Shown in pieces: positions 1 through 9,189 of a stretch of 64,000 nt of DNA. The notes beneath the pieces are model-generated. The model was not told the DNA's origin, ran no database searches, and saw only the letters and a list, made by a program, of their open reading frames with translations. Source of the stretch: an uncultured Alphaproteobacteria bacterium. Lineage in GTDB: Bacteria; Pseudomonadota; Alphaproteobacteria; Caulobacterales; Caulobacteraceae. Location of the stretch: positions 104,501 through 168,500 of the forward strand of contig CALETE010000012.1 in NCBI GenBank assembly GCA_937920085.1, read 5' to 3'. A program made the translations under genes and the position numbers. Each line of letters starts with the position of its first letter. Position 1 is the first letter of the stretch.

Positions 1-1283
1 CCTTCGGGCCTCATGGGGTGGCCTTTTCCGGCAGCCTGAAGGCCGATGCTGCAGCCGGCTATGCCGGGGTTGCCATCTACCTTGCTAGCGCGGCCGCCAT
101 TCCGCTGGGGGGCAATTGGTTTGCCCGTAAGGGAGCTCCAGCTTTCGAATTTCCGGTCCTCATCGTTCTCGCCGCCCTCGGCATGGGTATGATGGTCAGC
201 GCGGGTGACCTTATCGCCCTCTATATCGGTATCGAGCTCCAGTCCCTGGCGCTCTATGTGCTCGCCGCCATGTACCGGGATGACTTAAGGGCCTCGGAAG
301 CGGGTCTGAAGTATTTCGTCCTCGGGGCCCTCTCGTCAGGCATGCTGCTCTACGGCTCCTCCCTGATTTATGGCTTTGCTGGGTCGACCCGGTTTGAGGA
401 CATTGCCGCAGCCGTCCACCAGGGTGCCCATACGGGCGTGCTGTTTGGCTTGATTTTCCTGATGTGTGGCTTGGCCTTTAAGGTCTCAGCAGCGCCCTTC
501 CACATGTGGACACCCGACGTTTATGAGGGCGCTCCCACTCCCGTGGTTGGCTTCTTCGCGGGCGCGCCGAAGTTGGCGGCCATGGTGTTGTTTGCGCGGG
601 TTCTCTACGAATGCTTCCCGGGGGCAATCAGCCAGTGGCGGCAAATCCTGATCATCCTAGGACTGACCTCCATCGCGGTCGGTGCTTTTGCAGGCCTGAA
701 CCAGAGCAACCTTAAGCGCCTCTGGGCCTATTCCTCCATCGCCAATGTTGGTTACGCCATTCTGGGTCTAGCTGCCGGCACGGCCGAGGGGGTCCATGCC
801 ATGCTGGTCTTCATGGTGCTCTATATTGTCGATGTGACGGGCTTCTTCGCCTGCCTCACGGCCTTATCGCGGCAGGGCAAGGCCATGGAAACCATCGAAG
901 ACATGGCGGGTCTCTTCAAGGAACAGCCAGGTATTGCCCTGGCCATGACCGCCTTCTCGCTATCGGCGCTTGGCCTGCCCCCGTTCTCGGGCTTCTTCGC
1001 CAAGTACTTTGTCTTCAAGGCAGCCATCAGCCTGGGTGATCCGATGCTGACCGGCGCGGCCATTGCCGGCCTTGTGGGCAGCGTGGTCGCGGCGTTTTAC
1101 TATCTGCGTCTGCTGCGATCCATGTGGTTTGAGGCGCCCACCAGTGCGACTGACAAGCCTCCGGTTGACGCCAAGGCGATTGCTATCGGCGCTGCCCTGT
1201 TCACTTTCCCGGTGGTGCTGGGTGCCTTGCACCTGATTGATGTTCAGGCCAGCCTGGCCGCTGCGGCGTTCGGCCTCAAATAG
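1..1283 (+). CDS. nuoN: NADH-quinone oxidoreductase subunit N (5' truncated)
   Basis: Membrane proton-pumping subunit of respiratory complex I. About 425 residues are present, against roughly 480 for the family. The frame is open from base 3 to the contig edge, so the N-terminal ~55 residues are missing and the GTG at base 18 is not the real start. The protein is almost entirely hydrophobic helices. It carries the antiporter-like core with conserved charged residues in membrane segments: the IGIELQSLALYVL segment, KVSAAPFHMWTPDVYEGAPT, and LKRLWAYSSIANVGY. The stop abuts the GTG start of birA, as expected at the 3' end of an alphaproteobacterial nuo operon. Identity is very secure from these motifs; only the 5' end is lost. 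Confidence 0.97.
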   Translation, partial: FGPHGVAFSGSLKADAAAGYAGVAIYLASAAAIPLGGNWFARKGAPAFEFPVLIVLAALGMGMMVSAGDLIALYIGIELQSLALYVLAAMYRDDLRASEAGLKYFVLGALSSGMLLYGSSLIYGFAGSTRFEDIAAAVHQGAHTGVLFGLIFLMCGLAFKVSAAPFHMWTPDVYEGAPTPVVGFFAGAPKLAAMVLFARVLYECFPGAISQWRQILIILGLTSIAVGAFAGLNQSNLKRLWAYSSIANVGYAILGLAAGTAEGVHAMLVFMVLYIVDVTGFFACLTALSRQGKAMETIEDMAGLFKEQPGIALAMTAFSLSALGLPPFSGFFAKYFVFKAAISLGDPMLTGAAIAGLVGSVVAAFYYLRLLRSMWFEAPTSATDKPPVDAKAIAIGAALFTFPVVLGALHLIDVQASLAAAAFGLK

Positions 1284-2021
1284 GTGGCAGTGCCGCAGAT
1301 TGAGGTCCACGACGCGCTGGACTCTACCAATGCTGAGGCGCGGCGCCGGGCTGAAGCCGGGGCGGCGGGGCCTCTCTGGATCACGGCCCTGATCCAGACG
1401 GCGGGGCGGGGTCGGCGAGGGCGAAGCTGGGAAACAGCCAAGGGCAATCTAGCCGCGACCCTGCTGTTCACCACGGGCCTGCCGGCAGCTGAGGCAGCGC
1501 AGGTGTCCTTTGTGGCCGCTTTGGCCGCCGCAGATCTAGCCGACCACTATATCGGTGCCGGAACTGCAGCCCTGAAGTGGCCAAACGACCTGATGATTGA
1601 TGGCCGAAAAGCCGCAGGCATTCTGGTGGAATCTGGGACCCGCGATGATGGAACCCTCTGGTTGGCCGTGGGCATGGGTGTAAATCTCGCTCATGCGCCC
1701 AAGAATCTTGAGCGCCCGGCAATTGCCTTCTCCGAGCGTCTGACCATCCCGCCACCTCAACCCACCGTCGCGCTCGGCGTGCTGGCAGAAAGTTTTGAAA
1801 AATGGCGGGACCTCTGGTCAGCCTCTGGCTTCGCGCCGATCGCTAAGGCTTGGTCGGCCCGCGCTTTCGGCCTTGGCCAAGCGTGCGAAGCCCGCCTTCC
1901 TAACCAAACCCATCGGGGCGTCGCAGAAGGCCTCGATGAGGATGGTGCCCTCAGACTGCGCTTGGCCGACGGCGCAGTTCTGCGCATAACCGCCGGCGAT
2001 GTTTTCTTTGGGGGCACCTAG
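1284..2021 (+). CDS. birA: Biotin-[acetyl-CoA-carboxylase] ligase
   Basis: Attaches biotin to the carrier domain of acetyl-CoA carboxylase through biotinyl-5'-AMP. It has 245 residues and lacks the N-terminal helix-turn-helix of the E. coli enzyme, so it should be a ligase only and not a repressor. Visible motifs are DSTN (residues 13-16), the biotinyl-AMP loop GRGRRGRSW (41-49) and KWPND (98-102), followed by GRKAAGIL. The GTG start directly follows the nuoN stop with no gap, and the stop directly abuts the coaX ATG, so it is probably translationally coupled in a nuoN-birA-coaX-rnj operon. This order is common in alphaproteobacteria. Confidence 0.95.
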   Translation: MAVPQIEVHDALDSTNAEARRRAEAGAAGPLWITALIQTAGRGRRGRSWETAKGNLAATLLFTTGLPAAEAAQVSFVAALAAADLADHYIGAGTAALKWPNDLMIDGRKAAGILVESGTRDDGTLWLAVGMGVNLAHAPKNLERPAIAFSERLTIPPPQPTVALGVLAESFEKWRDLWSASGFAPIAKAWSARAFGLGQACEARLPNQTHRGVAEGLDEDGALRLRLADGAVLRITAGDVFFGGT

Positions 2022-2795
2022 ATGCTTCTCGCGATCGAGCAAGGCAATACCAACACCCTGTTTGCCATCCACGATGGTGAAACCTGGACGTCCCAGTGGC
2101 GGGCGGCGACGGACTCGAGCCGTACGGCAGACGAGTACGCCGTCTGGCTCTTCCAGCTCTTGGCCATGGCCGGGCTGAACTTCTCCATGCTGGATGCCTG
2201 CATCATATCCAGTGTGGTGCCTCAGTCGATTTTCAACCTGCGTAACCTGGCCCGCCGCTATTTGCATGTGGAGCCTGTGGTGATTGGCGAAAATGCCGAT
2301 CTGGGCATACCCGTGCGGATCGATAAGCCATCTGAGGCGGGGGCTGACCGGCTGGTCAATGCCATTGGTGCCCATGCGGTCTATTCCGGGCCTTTGATCG
2401 TCATCGACAGCGGGACAGCGACGACTTTCGATGTCGTTGCCGCAGATGGCGGATTTGAAGGCGGGGTCATTGCGCCTGGCATCAATCTTTCCATGGAAGC
2501 CCTACATGCCGCGGCTGCAAAGCTACCCCGGGTAGCGATCCAGAGGCCCGCTCGGGTCATCGGCAAGGATACTGTCGGTGCCATGCAGGCGGGGGTCTTC
2601 TGGGGTTATATCGCCCTGATTGAGGGGCTGATCGCCCGGATCAAGGCGGAATATCCCGCGCCTATGACCGTTGTCGCCACGGGGGGGGTTGCATCCCTGT
2701 TCCACGGCGCCACCGAGACCATTGATCACTTCGACCCCGACCTCACCATTCGCGGCCTGCTGGAAATCCACAGGCGCAACTCCCCCAAGGCATAA
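2022..2795 (+). CDS. coaX: Type III pantothenate kinase
   Basis: First step of coenzyme A synthesis: ATP-dependent phosphorylation of pantothenate by the ASKHA-fold type III enzyme. It has 257 residues, the normal length. Key motifs are EQGNTNT (6-12, phosphate loop), GADRLVNAIGA (107-117) and DSGTATTFD (129-137). The first acidic residue of the loop is Glu6, where most families have Asp; from memory Caulobacter-type CoaX shares this, so I read it as lineage-specific and not as inactivation. The ATG follows the birA stop without a gap, and the stop abuts the rnj start. Confidence 0.96.
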   Translation: MLLAIEQGNTNTLFAIHDGETWTSQWRAATDSSRTADEYAVWLFQLLAMAGLNFSMLDACIISSVVPQSIFNLRNLARRYLHVEPVVIGENADLGIPVRIDKPSEAGADRLVNAIGAHAVYSGPLIVIDSGTATTFDVVAADGGFEGGVIAPGINLSMEALHAAAAKLPRVAIQRPARVIGKDTVGAMQAGVFWGYIALIEGLIARIKAEYPAPMTVVATGGVASLFHGATETIDHFDPDLTIRGLLEIHRRNSPKA

Positions 2796-4478
2796 ATGGC
2801 CAAACTCAAAGCTGACGACGAACTCGTTTTCCTGCCCCTTGGCGGGTCCAACGAGATCGGTATGAATTTCAACCTTTACGGTTTTGGGCCGCCCCATGAC
2901 CGCAAATGGATCGTCGTCGATCTGGGCGTCACCTTTGGCGACCAGACGACCCCTGGGGTTGAACTGATCCTCCCCGACCCTGAATTCATTGAGGAGCATG
3001 CCAAGAACATTCTCGGCATTGTTCTGACTCACGCCCACGAAGACCATATCGGTGCCGTGGCCTGGCTCTGGCCCCGCCTGAAAGCGCCCCTCTACGCCAC
3101 GCCCTTCACGGCCTTCCTCCTGCGGGAAAAGCTACGGGAAAAGGGCTTGGCTGATGAGGCCCCGATCACTGTAGTGCCCCTCGATGGGCATATCTCGCTC
3201 GGTCCTTTCGAGCTGGACCTGATCACCCTGACCCATTCGATTCCCGAACCCAATGGGCTAGCCATTCGCACGCCCCTGGGCACGGTCCTGCACACGGGTG
3301 ACTGGAAGATCGATCCGAACCCGCTGCTAGGCGCGGTTACCGACGATGCGGCCCTGCGCAAGCTGGGGGATGAAGGCGTCCTGGCCATGGTCTGTGACTC
3401 CACCAATGTGTTCGTGGACGGTCACGCCGGATCTGAAGCCGATGTTCGGGAGGCTATGACCGACCTTATTGCCGGCCTGAAGGGCAAGGTTGCCGTGGCC
3501 TGCTTTGCCTCCAATGTGGCCCGTATGGACTCTGTTATCCGCGCCGCGGAAGCTGCAGGCCGCCGGGTTGCCCTGGTGGGGCGCTCCATGCATCGCATGG
3601 CGGCCGCCGCAAAGTCTGTGGGCCTGATGAGCGACATCAAGGAGTTCCTCACCGAACCCCAGGCGGCGGGTTTTCCCAAGGACAAGGTTCTCTATCTCTG
3701 CACCGGCAGTCAGGGCGAACCTCGCGCCGCCCTGTTCCGAATTGCCGACGGCACCCACCAGAGCGTCCGCTTGGGGGCAGGGGACAGTGTCGTCTTCTCG
3801 TCCCGGGTCATCCCAGGCAATGAAGTGCCGATCCGCAACCTGCAGAACCGCCTCGCCGACCAGGGGGTACGCCTCTATACCGAGCGGGATCATCCCGGCA
3901 TTCACGTGTCCGGTCACCCCTGTCGCGATGAATTGGCACAGATGTACGCCTGGGCTCGGCCGACCATTGCTGTGCCGACCCATGGGGAGCGCCGGCACCT
4001 GCTGGAGCACGCAGCCTTTGCCGAAGACCTGCAGGTTCCCCAGACCGTCACGCCCCGCAACGGTGATATGGTTCGACTGGCCCCTGGTCGGGCAGGCATT
4101 ATTGATGAAGTGCCCGCTGGCCGCATCTATGTGGACGGTGGGGTTCTGACCCCTGAAAATGGCGATGCCCTGCGAGAGCGCCGCCATGCCGCCTTCAACG
4201 GCGTCCTGACCGTGGCCGTCGTGCTGGATGGTCGGGGTAAGATCGCTTCAGGTCCGCAGGTTCGGGCCGTCGGTTTGCCCGCTGATGCCGACTATCCTAT
4301 GGATGAAGTCCTAGATGACTTGGCAGACGAGGCGGAAAAGGCCCTGTTGCGCCTGTCTGGTGATGACCGTGAAGTGGACGATATCGTCGAAGCGTCCCTT
4401 TCGCGCACGATCAAGAAGGCGGCCCACAGAACCTGGGGGCGCAGGCCTGTGGTCGAAACGACGGTGTTGCGGATATGA
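2796..4478 (+). CDS. rnj: Ribonuclease J (5'-3' exo/endoribonuclease)
   Basis: Metallo-beta-lactamase/beta-CASP ribonuclease for rRNA 5' end maturation and mRNA decay. It has 560 residues. The zinc-binding motif is THAHEDH (His79, His81, Asp83, His84), with a further metal-ligand region at LHTGDWKID. The beta-CASP part contains GRSMHRM, CTGSQGEPRAAL and HVSGHPCRDEL, and the C-terminal domain is complete. It starts at the ATG directly after the coaX stop. RNase J located between coaX and the mce/lol genes is the usual alphaproteobacterial arrangement. Bacteria with RNase J as well as RNase E are common in this class. Confidence 0.96.
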   Translation: MAKLKADDELVFLPLGGSNEIGMNFNLYGFGPPHDRKWIVVDLGVTFGDQTTPGVELILPDPEFIEEHAKNILGIVLTHAHEDHIGAVAWLWPRLKAPLYATPFTAFLLREKLREKGLADEAPITVVPLDGHISLGPFELDLITLTHSIPEPNGLAIRTPLGTVLHTGDWKIDPNPLLGAVTDDAALRKLGDEGVLAMVCDSTNVFVDGHAGSEADVREAMTDLIAGLKGKVAVACFASNVARMDSVIRAAEAAGRRVALVGRSMHRMAAAAKSVGLMSDIKEFLTEPQAAGFPKDKVLYLCTGSQGEPRAALFRIADGTHQSVRLGAGDSVVFSSRVIPGNEVPIRNLQNRLADQGVRLYTERDHPGIHVSGHPCRDELAQMYAWARPTIAVPTHGERRHLLEHAAFAEDLQVPQTVTPRNGDMVRLAPGRAGIIDEVPAGRIYVDGGVLTPENGDALRERRHAAFNGVLTVAVVLDGRGKIASGPQVRAVGLPADADYPMDEVLDDLADEAEKALLRLSGDDREVDDIVEASLSRTIKKAAHRTWGRRPVVETTVLRI

Positions 4479-4512
4479 GCCTGAGCAGGGTCATATCCCC
4501 TGGGAGCATCCC

Positions 4513-4743
4513 ATGACCGTTCTGAAGACGATGTTTGTGCTGCTTGCCGGCATGGCCCTTTCCGGCTGCGTGGCCGTAGCGGCGACAGGGGTCTTGGTCG
4601 GCGTGACCGGGGCTGTGGTCGGGACTGGGGCCAAGGCCGTTGTCGCCACAGGAAAGGCGATCATTCCTGGGGAAAGCAAGGCGGACCGGGAGAAGCGGGA
4701 ATACCGTGAGTGGCAGGCTGCCAAGAAGAAGGCGAAGAAGTAG
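4513..4743 (+). CDS. Small predicted lipoprotein
   Basis: A 76-residue product begins with a hydrophobic signal (residues 4-16) and a lipobox ending LSGC, so Cys19 should be lipidated and the mature protein anchored in the membrane. A glycine/valine/alanine-rich stretch (about 20-50) follows, resembling a glycine-zipper-like or membrane-spanning segment, then a strongly charged Lys/Arg/Glu tail. The ATG at 4513 was chosen because it places the signal peptide at the N-terminus; the frame is open further upstream but overlaps rnj. It lies 34 bases after rnj on the same strand. I recognise no named family, and function is unknown. Confidence 0.75.
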   Translation: MTVLKTMFVLLAGMALSGCVAVAATGVLVGVTGAVVGTGAKAVVATGKAIIPGESKADREKREYREWQAAKKKAKK

Positions 4744-4930
4744 GCCAAGGGACGTTACGCCTTTGTCCCTGGTTTGGGGCAAAGGAGCAGGTTTGACATC
4801 TTTTGCAGAGGTGCCCTTTTACCAGCCGCCATCCTAGCTTTCGGAGGTTCTATGCACGCAGCGTCCAAACCCCGCAGGACTTAACCTGCGTGAGCATGAA
4901 TCCTGGCGAGGATGAGCACTGCTGAGGCCC
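4744..4930. other. Intergenic region with hairpin and micro-ORFs
   Basis: This spacer lies between the convergent lipoprotein gene and emrB. A perfect GGAGG (4843-4847) sits four bases before an ATG (4852) that opens a 10-codon frame, MHAASKPRRT, ending at 4884. Its last codons fall inside a 6-bp hairpin (CGCAGG at 4873-4878 with CCTGCG at 4885-4890). A second 9-codon frame, MNPGEDEHC, runs 4896-4925. No convincing terminator T-tract was seen. The meaning is unclear; it could be chance. Confidence 0.25.
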
Positions 4931-6466
4931 CTAATGCCCCCCCATTGGTCCGCCCGCCATGGGCTTGGGTTTCGGCGCGAGCCAAACGACCGCCACGGCG
5001 ATCAAGAACACCACGCCCGCATACATGAACATCTGATTGGTTGAGATCATGATTGCCTGGACCTGGACCATGCGGTCCAACTGACTCAGGGCTTGTTCGT
5101 GGGTCAGGCCCCTGGCCATCATTCCGTCCAGGGTCGCCTGAGGATTTTTCATAGCGCCTGCCAGAAGTTCATGTTTGCGACTGGCCGTGCTGTCCCAGGC
5201 CGTGGTCATGATCGAGGTTGCGAAGGCTGCGCCCATGGTGCGTAGAAAATTGGAAAGCCCTGAGGCCGAAGCGGTTTCTTCCGGGTTTACTGACGACATG
5301 GCGAGGTTGGTGGTCGAAATGAAGAAGAAGGGCATCCCAAAGCCCATGATGAACTGGGGTAGGGCGATATTCCAGAAGGTAGCATCGGTATCGAAACCGG
5401 TCCGCCAAAAGGCCATCAGGCCCATCCAAAACACACCGATGGAGGTCAGGAGGCGACCATCCACCTTGCCGACAAACCGGGCGACAACCGGCGACATGCA
5501 GACGGCCAAAACCCCATTCAGGCACCCCGCATAACCTGCCCAGGTTGCCGTATATCCCATCGTCGTCTGGAGCCAGAGGGGCACCAGCACCACGCAGGCG
5601 AAGAAGGCTCCAAACGACAGGCTCATGGTGGTGACTGCGGCCGAGAAGCCTCGATGTCGGAAGACCTTGAGATTGACGATGGGGTTTTGCGCGGTCAGCT
5701 CCCAGATCAGGAAGGAGATGAATCCGACAACTGCTACCAGGGCTAGGAGGATGATTGTGGGCGACGAGAACCAGTCGAGCTCCTTGCCCTTGTCCAGCAT
5801 GATTTGCATGGCACCGACCCAAGTCACCAGCAGACCAAGACCCACATAGTCCACGGGAACCTTGCGGGTGGCGGTATCGTGGTCAATCAGCATTCGGTAG
5901 GCGAAGATCCCGACAAAGGCTGCCACGGGGATGTTGATCAGGAAGATCCAGCTCCAATGCAGATTATCTGAGATCTGCCCCCCCAGAATTGGACCTGCAA
6001 TGGGCGCAACGACCGTGGTCATACTCCAGAGCCCCATGGCAGCCCCGGCCCGCTCTCTTGGGAAGATGTGGAGCATGAGCGTCTGCGACATGGGCATGAT
6101 CGGGCCACCGCAAAGACCCTGAGCCACTCGGAAGGCAACTAGTAGGGCGAAGCTCGGTGCCACCCCACATAACAGTGAAAACAGGCCAAAACCTGCCATG
6201 CCAAACGCGAAGACTTTGACCGCGCCAAACCTCTGCGCCAACCATCCGGTCAGCGGAACTGTAATGGCTTCAGCGACGCTATAAGAAGTAATGACCCAGG
6301 TGCCTTGAGCGGGAGATACCGCCAGGGCTCCGGCTATGTGCGGCACCGACACATTGGCGATGGTGGTATCCAGCACCACCATGAAATTGGCTAGGCCCAA
6401 CAGCAGGGCCGCGGCCAGAAGGCGGCTGCCTGTCAGGGGATTGGCTTGGGCCGTATTGTAGGTCAC
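4931..6466 (-). CDS. emrB: EmrB-type MFS multidrug efflux transporter (DHA2 family)
   Basis: Inner-membrane drug/proton antiporter with 14 predicted membrane segments. It has 511 residues, the normal DHA2 length. Family signatures include LDTTIANVSVPHIAG in the first helix, SYSVAEAITVPLTGWLAQRFGAV and AMGLWSMTTVVAPIAGPILGG (motif C-like). The start is GTG at 6466, seven bases after emrA. It forms an operon with emrA and the outer-membrane lipoprotein gene upstream, giving a complete EmrAB-TolC-type pump that spans both membranes. No local MarR/TetR regulator is present. Substrates cannot be read from the sequence. Confidence 0.93.
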   Translation of the reverse strand: MTYNTAQANPLTGSRLLAAALLLGLANFMVVLDTTIANVSVPHIAGALAVSPAQGTWVITSYSVAEAITVPLTGWLAQRFGAVKVFAFGMAGFGLFSLLCGVAPSFALLVAFRVAQGLCGGPIMPMSQTLMLHIFPRERAGAAMGLWSMTTVVAPIAGPILGGQISDNLHWSWIFLINIPVAAFVGIFAYRMLIDHDTATRKVPVDYVGLGLLVTWVGAMQIMLDKGKELDWFSSPTIILLALVAVVGFISFLIWELTAQNPIVNLKVFRHRGFSAAVTTMSLSFGAFFACVVLVPLWLQTTMGYTATWAGYAGCLNGVLAVCMSPVVARFVGKVDGRLLTSIGVFWMGLMAFWRTGFDTDATFWNIALPQFIMGFGMPFFFISTTNLAMSSVNPEETASASGLSNFLRTMGAAFATSIMTTAWDSTASRKHELLAGAMKNPQATLDGMMARGLTHEQALSQLDRMVQVQAIMISTNQMFMYAGVVFLIAVAVVWLAPKPKPMAGGPMGGH

Positions 6467-6473
6467 GGGCGGC

Positions 6474-7547
6474 CTAGTGCTTTGAGGTGTCGATGACGGC
6501 CTTCATGGACAGGCCGACCCTCAGGGGGTGGGCGGCTAGTTCCTTTGTGTCGAGGGCGATACGCACTGGTATCCGTTGCACCACCTTGATCCAGTTGCCT
6601 GTGGCGTTTTGCGCTGGGATCACAGAGAAGGCCGAGCCGGTTCCCCCTGAAAGACCAATGACCTTCCCGGTATATTTCACCTTTTCGCCATAGAGGTCTG
6701 AGGTCAGTTCAACCGGTTGGCCAATGGCAACATTGCGCAGCTGCACCTCTTTGAAATTAGCTTCCACATAGGCGTCCTGGACGGGAACAATGACCATCAT
6801 CGGTGCGCCGGTGGCGATCTTCTGACCAACTTCGACGGTATTGCGTGTCACCACGCCGGATACCGGAGCCCGCACCGTCGTGCGCGACAGATCGAGCTCG
6901 GCCTGGGCCAAGCGCGCCCGGGCGCTGACGACTTCTGGATTGGAGCTGAGGTCGCTTCCGATGGTCATGGCCCCGGCTGCGTCTTGCTGAGCGGCGGCTG
7001 CCGTGGCAGCGGCTTTAGCTTGAGCCAGGACCGAGCGGGCTGCAGCCAGCTGTGTCTCGGCTGAGGTCAGTTCATCACCAGATACGGCACCATCAGCCGA
7101 CAGGGCTTTGCGTCGACCAAATTCAACTTCGGCCCGGCGTAGCTCAGCCTGGGCGCGGTCAATGTCTGAGGTTCTCACTGCTGATTGGGCTGCGAGGGCC
7201 CGGTCATTGGCGAAATACTGGCGCACATGGCGTTGGGCTTGATCCAGGTCGGCGCGCGCCTTCTCTACGGCAAGACGGAAATCCTGGGGGTCGATGACCG
7301 CCAGAATATCACCCTCCTTAACCGCCTGGGTTTCGTGCACTGGGATCGAAACCAGCGCCCCACTCACCAGGGCCGTAACCTGCGCGCTGGAGGCCTGAAC
7401 ATAGGCATTGTCGGTCTCCACGTGTTTGGACCCGACCAGCACCCAATAGATAAGCCAGCTAACAGCTGCTAAGGCGACCACGGTGCCCAGAATACTGAAC
7501 AGTCGGCGGCGAGAGGAAGCGGTCGCTGGAGCTTGGTCTTGGGACAT
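6474..7547 (-). CDS. emrA: EmrA-type membrane fusion protein (HlyD family)
   Basis: Periplasmic adaptor linking the EmrB pump to the outer-membrane channel. It has 357 residues, with one N-terminal membrane anchor (about 20-40) followed by the biotinyl-lipoyl-like motif HVETDNAYVQA. A long alpha-helical hairpin comes next (heptad-rich Ala/Arg/Glu region, about 90-210), then the second lipoyl half TTVRAPVSGVVTRNTVEVGQ and beta-barrel domains. ATG 7547 was preferred over an upstream in-frame start at 7598, which would overlap the preceding gene and add an atypical leader. It lies 28 bases downstream of the outer-membrane component. Confidence 0.93.
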   Translation of the reverse strand: MSQDQAPATASSRRRLFSILGTVVALAAVSWLIYWVLVGSKHVETDNAYVQASSAQVTALVSGALVSIPVHETQAVKEGDILAVIDPQDFRLAVEKARADLDQAQRHVRQYFANDRALAAQSAVRTSDIDRAQAELRRAEVEFGRRKALSADGAVSGDELTSAETQLAAARSVLAQAKAAATAAAAQQDAAGAMTIGSDLSSNPEVVSARARLAQAELDLSRTTVRAPVSGVVTRNTVEVGQKIATGAPMMVIVPVQDAYVEANFKEVQLRNVAIGQPVELTSDLYGEKVKYTGKVIGLSGGTGSAFSVIPAQNATGNWIKVVQRIPVRIALDTKELAAHPLRVGLSMKAVIDTSKH

Positions 7548-7575
7548 GGTCAAGTCTTTCGCGGAGTATTTTGAT

Positions 7576-8991
7576 CTAACTGCGGAAATCGCCGCCAAGG
7601 GCGCGGGTCAGGCTGGCATCAAGGCTCAGCGCGCGCGCTTCCAATTGGGCGACGACACGACGCTGGGCGATGACGGCGTTTTCTGCGGTCAGGAGGACAA
7701 GATAGCTTGAGAGGCCGCCTTCATAGCGAAGCCGAGCAATACGATAGGCCTCTTCGCCAGAAGCTAGCGCTTCTCGTGCTGCGGTGATTTGGGTGGCGAG
7801 CGATCTCGCCCCCCCAATGGCGTCCGCTACATCTTTCAGCGCGAGCACCAGGGCTTGATCATAAGCATCGACAGCTCCGTCATAGTCTGCCCGAGCACCA
7901 CGATATCCGGCCTGAAGGCGGCCGCCCTCAAAGATTGGCAGGCTTAGGGCCAACCCCGCTTGTCCAATGTCGGAGCCAGATTTGCTCAGCAAGTCTAAGC
8001 CCAGGGATTGAACCCCCAGATAGGCGGCAAGGTTGATGTTGGGATAGAAACCGGCCCTGGAAACATCTATGCGCCTTGCCGCAGCCTCAACCCGCAAGCG
8101 TGCTGCCATGAGATCAGGCCTGCGACCAATCAGCTCGGCATCGACTTTTTCGGGCAAGCTGAACTTTTGGCTCGAGGCGGCAATTGGTGCCACCAAGCTT
8201 GCACCCAATTGAGGGCTTGCCCCAACCAGGGCGGCAATTCGATTTCGGGTAAGGTTGGATTGCTCCTGCAAGCCCGCGAGATCGCTTCGTGCGGTTGCGG
8301 CCGCGGCGTTAGCTTGTTGGGCTTCCCCCCGATTGGCAGCACCGTTTGCCAACTGCCGTCCCACCAGATCGGCGGACGCTTGGCGATTTTGAACCGAGGC
8401 CTCGGCCGCTCTCAGTTCGGCAGTAACCCGGGTGAAGTCAGCATAGGCGATGACGAGGCTGGTCGTCAGGATGAGCTTGGCCTGTGCCGCATCAGCCTCA
8501 GACGCTTGAGCTTCGGAGGTCGCCGCCGCGAGGGCAGCGCGGTTGCGGCCCCACAGATCCAGGTCGTAGCCCAGGTCCAGACTGCTCCGGCCGAAGTCTT
8601 GATAACCCTTTGGCACAAACAGCTTTGGATAGCCGGCATTGTAACTTTGCTTGGTCTCAAAGACCTGTCCGTTGGCAGTCAGGCTGGGGCGGGTGTTGGC
8701 GCGAGACAGATCCGCCCGCGCCGCTGCCGCCCGCAGGCGGGCATTGGCCTCTGCCAAGCTTGGGGATTGTGACAGGGCCTGTGCCACCAGACCGTCTAGC
8801 TGCGGATCGCCATAGCGTGTCCACCAGGGTTTATCGATTTCGAGCGCGGCACTTCCCGTTTGTGGCTTGGCGACGGCCACTTTCAACGTCTCTGGTGCCC
8901 ACAGGTTGGGTCTCGGGCCCATGTCCGGAATCGCTGCGCAACCCGATAGGAGGGCAGCACCTGCGAGCATAGGAATCGTTAGACGGGACAT
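7576..8991 (-). CDS. Outer-membrane efflux lipoprotein (NodT/OprM family)
   Basis: TolC-like channel of the efflux pump. It has 471 residues from ATG 8991. The signal peptide ends in the lipobox LLSGC, so Cys18 is lipidated. Two OEP repeats rich in long Ala/Leu/Gln/Glu coiled coils follow, with typical features such as RPDLMAARLRVEAAARRID and SLPIFEGGRLQAGYRGARADYD. An in-frame TTG/GTG-type extension to 9027 would place 12 extra residues before the signal and is unlikely. It is the first gene of the nodT-emrA-emrB operon, transcribed divergently from the CoA-transferase gene across a 198-base promoter region. Confidence 0.93.
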   Translation of the reverse strand: MSRLTIPMLAGAALLSGCAAIPDMGPRPNLWAPETLKVAVAKPQTGSAALEIDKPWWTRYGDPQLDGLVAQALSQSPSLAEANARLRAAAARADLSRANTRPSLTANGQVFETKQSYNAGYPKLFVPKGYQDFGRSSLDLGYDLDLWGRNRAALAAATSEAQASEADAAQAKLILTTSLVIAYADFTRVTAELRAAEASVQNRQASADLVGRQLANGAANRGEAQQANAAAATARSDLAGLQEQSNLTRNRIAALVGASPQLGASLVAPIAASSQKFSLPEKVDAELIGRRPDLMAARLRVEAAARRIDVSRAGFYPNINLAAYLGVQSLGLDLLSKSGSDIGQAGLALSLPIFEGGRLQAGYRGARADYDGAVDAYDQALVLALKDVADAIGGARSLATQITAAREALASGEEAYRIARLRYEGGLSSYLVLLTAENAVIAQRRVVAQLEARALSLDASLTRALGGDFRS

Positions 8992-9137
8992 CCGCGCCTC
9001 AAGGAGAGAAAATTGCGCTAGGCACAATCAAGGATGACCATGACTTGAAAACGTAGCGGGCCATAGTCGGCTGGATATCTATACGTCGTCAAGATTGAAC
9101 CGAGCGGGCGACCTTGCTCATTCTCCCTGGCTCGGCT

Positions 9138-9166
9138 TTGATGGTGAGACGACGGGTCTAGATAAT
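9138..9166 (+). promoter_or_regulatory. Putative housekeeping promoter of the CoA-transferase gene
   Basis: TTGATG (9138-9143) and GATAAT (9161-9166) are separated by exactly 17 bases, close to the general sigma-70 consensus. They lie 24 bases before the ATG at 9190, leaving a very short leader with GGGGAGAG as ribosome binding site. Inferred by pattern only. Confidence 0.5.
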
Positions 9167-9189
9167 GCCCGCGTTTGGGGAGAGTGGCG

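Noticed and set aside
1..17. GTG at base 18 as the real nuoN start
   Set aside because: The frame stays open to the contig edge and the protein would lack about 55 residues of the family N-terminus, so the gene is cut by the window.
2022..2060. Glu6 instead of Asp in the CoaX phosphate loop as an inactivating change
   Set aside because: All other active-site motifs are intact, and Caulobacter-type CoaX appears to share this residue.
3327..4187. A 286-codon minus-strand frame
   Set aside because: Antisense shadow of rnj with no motifs.
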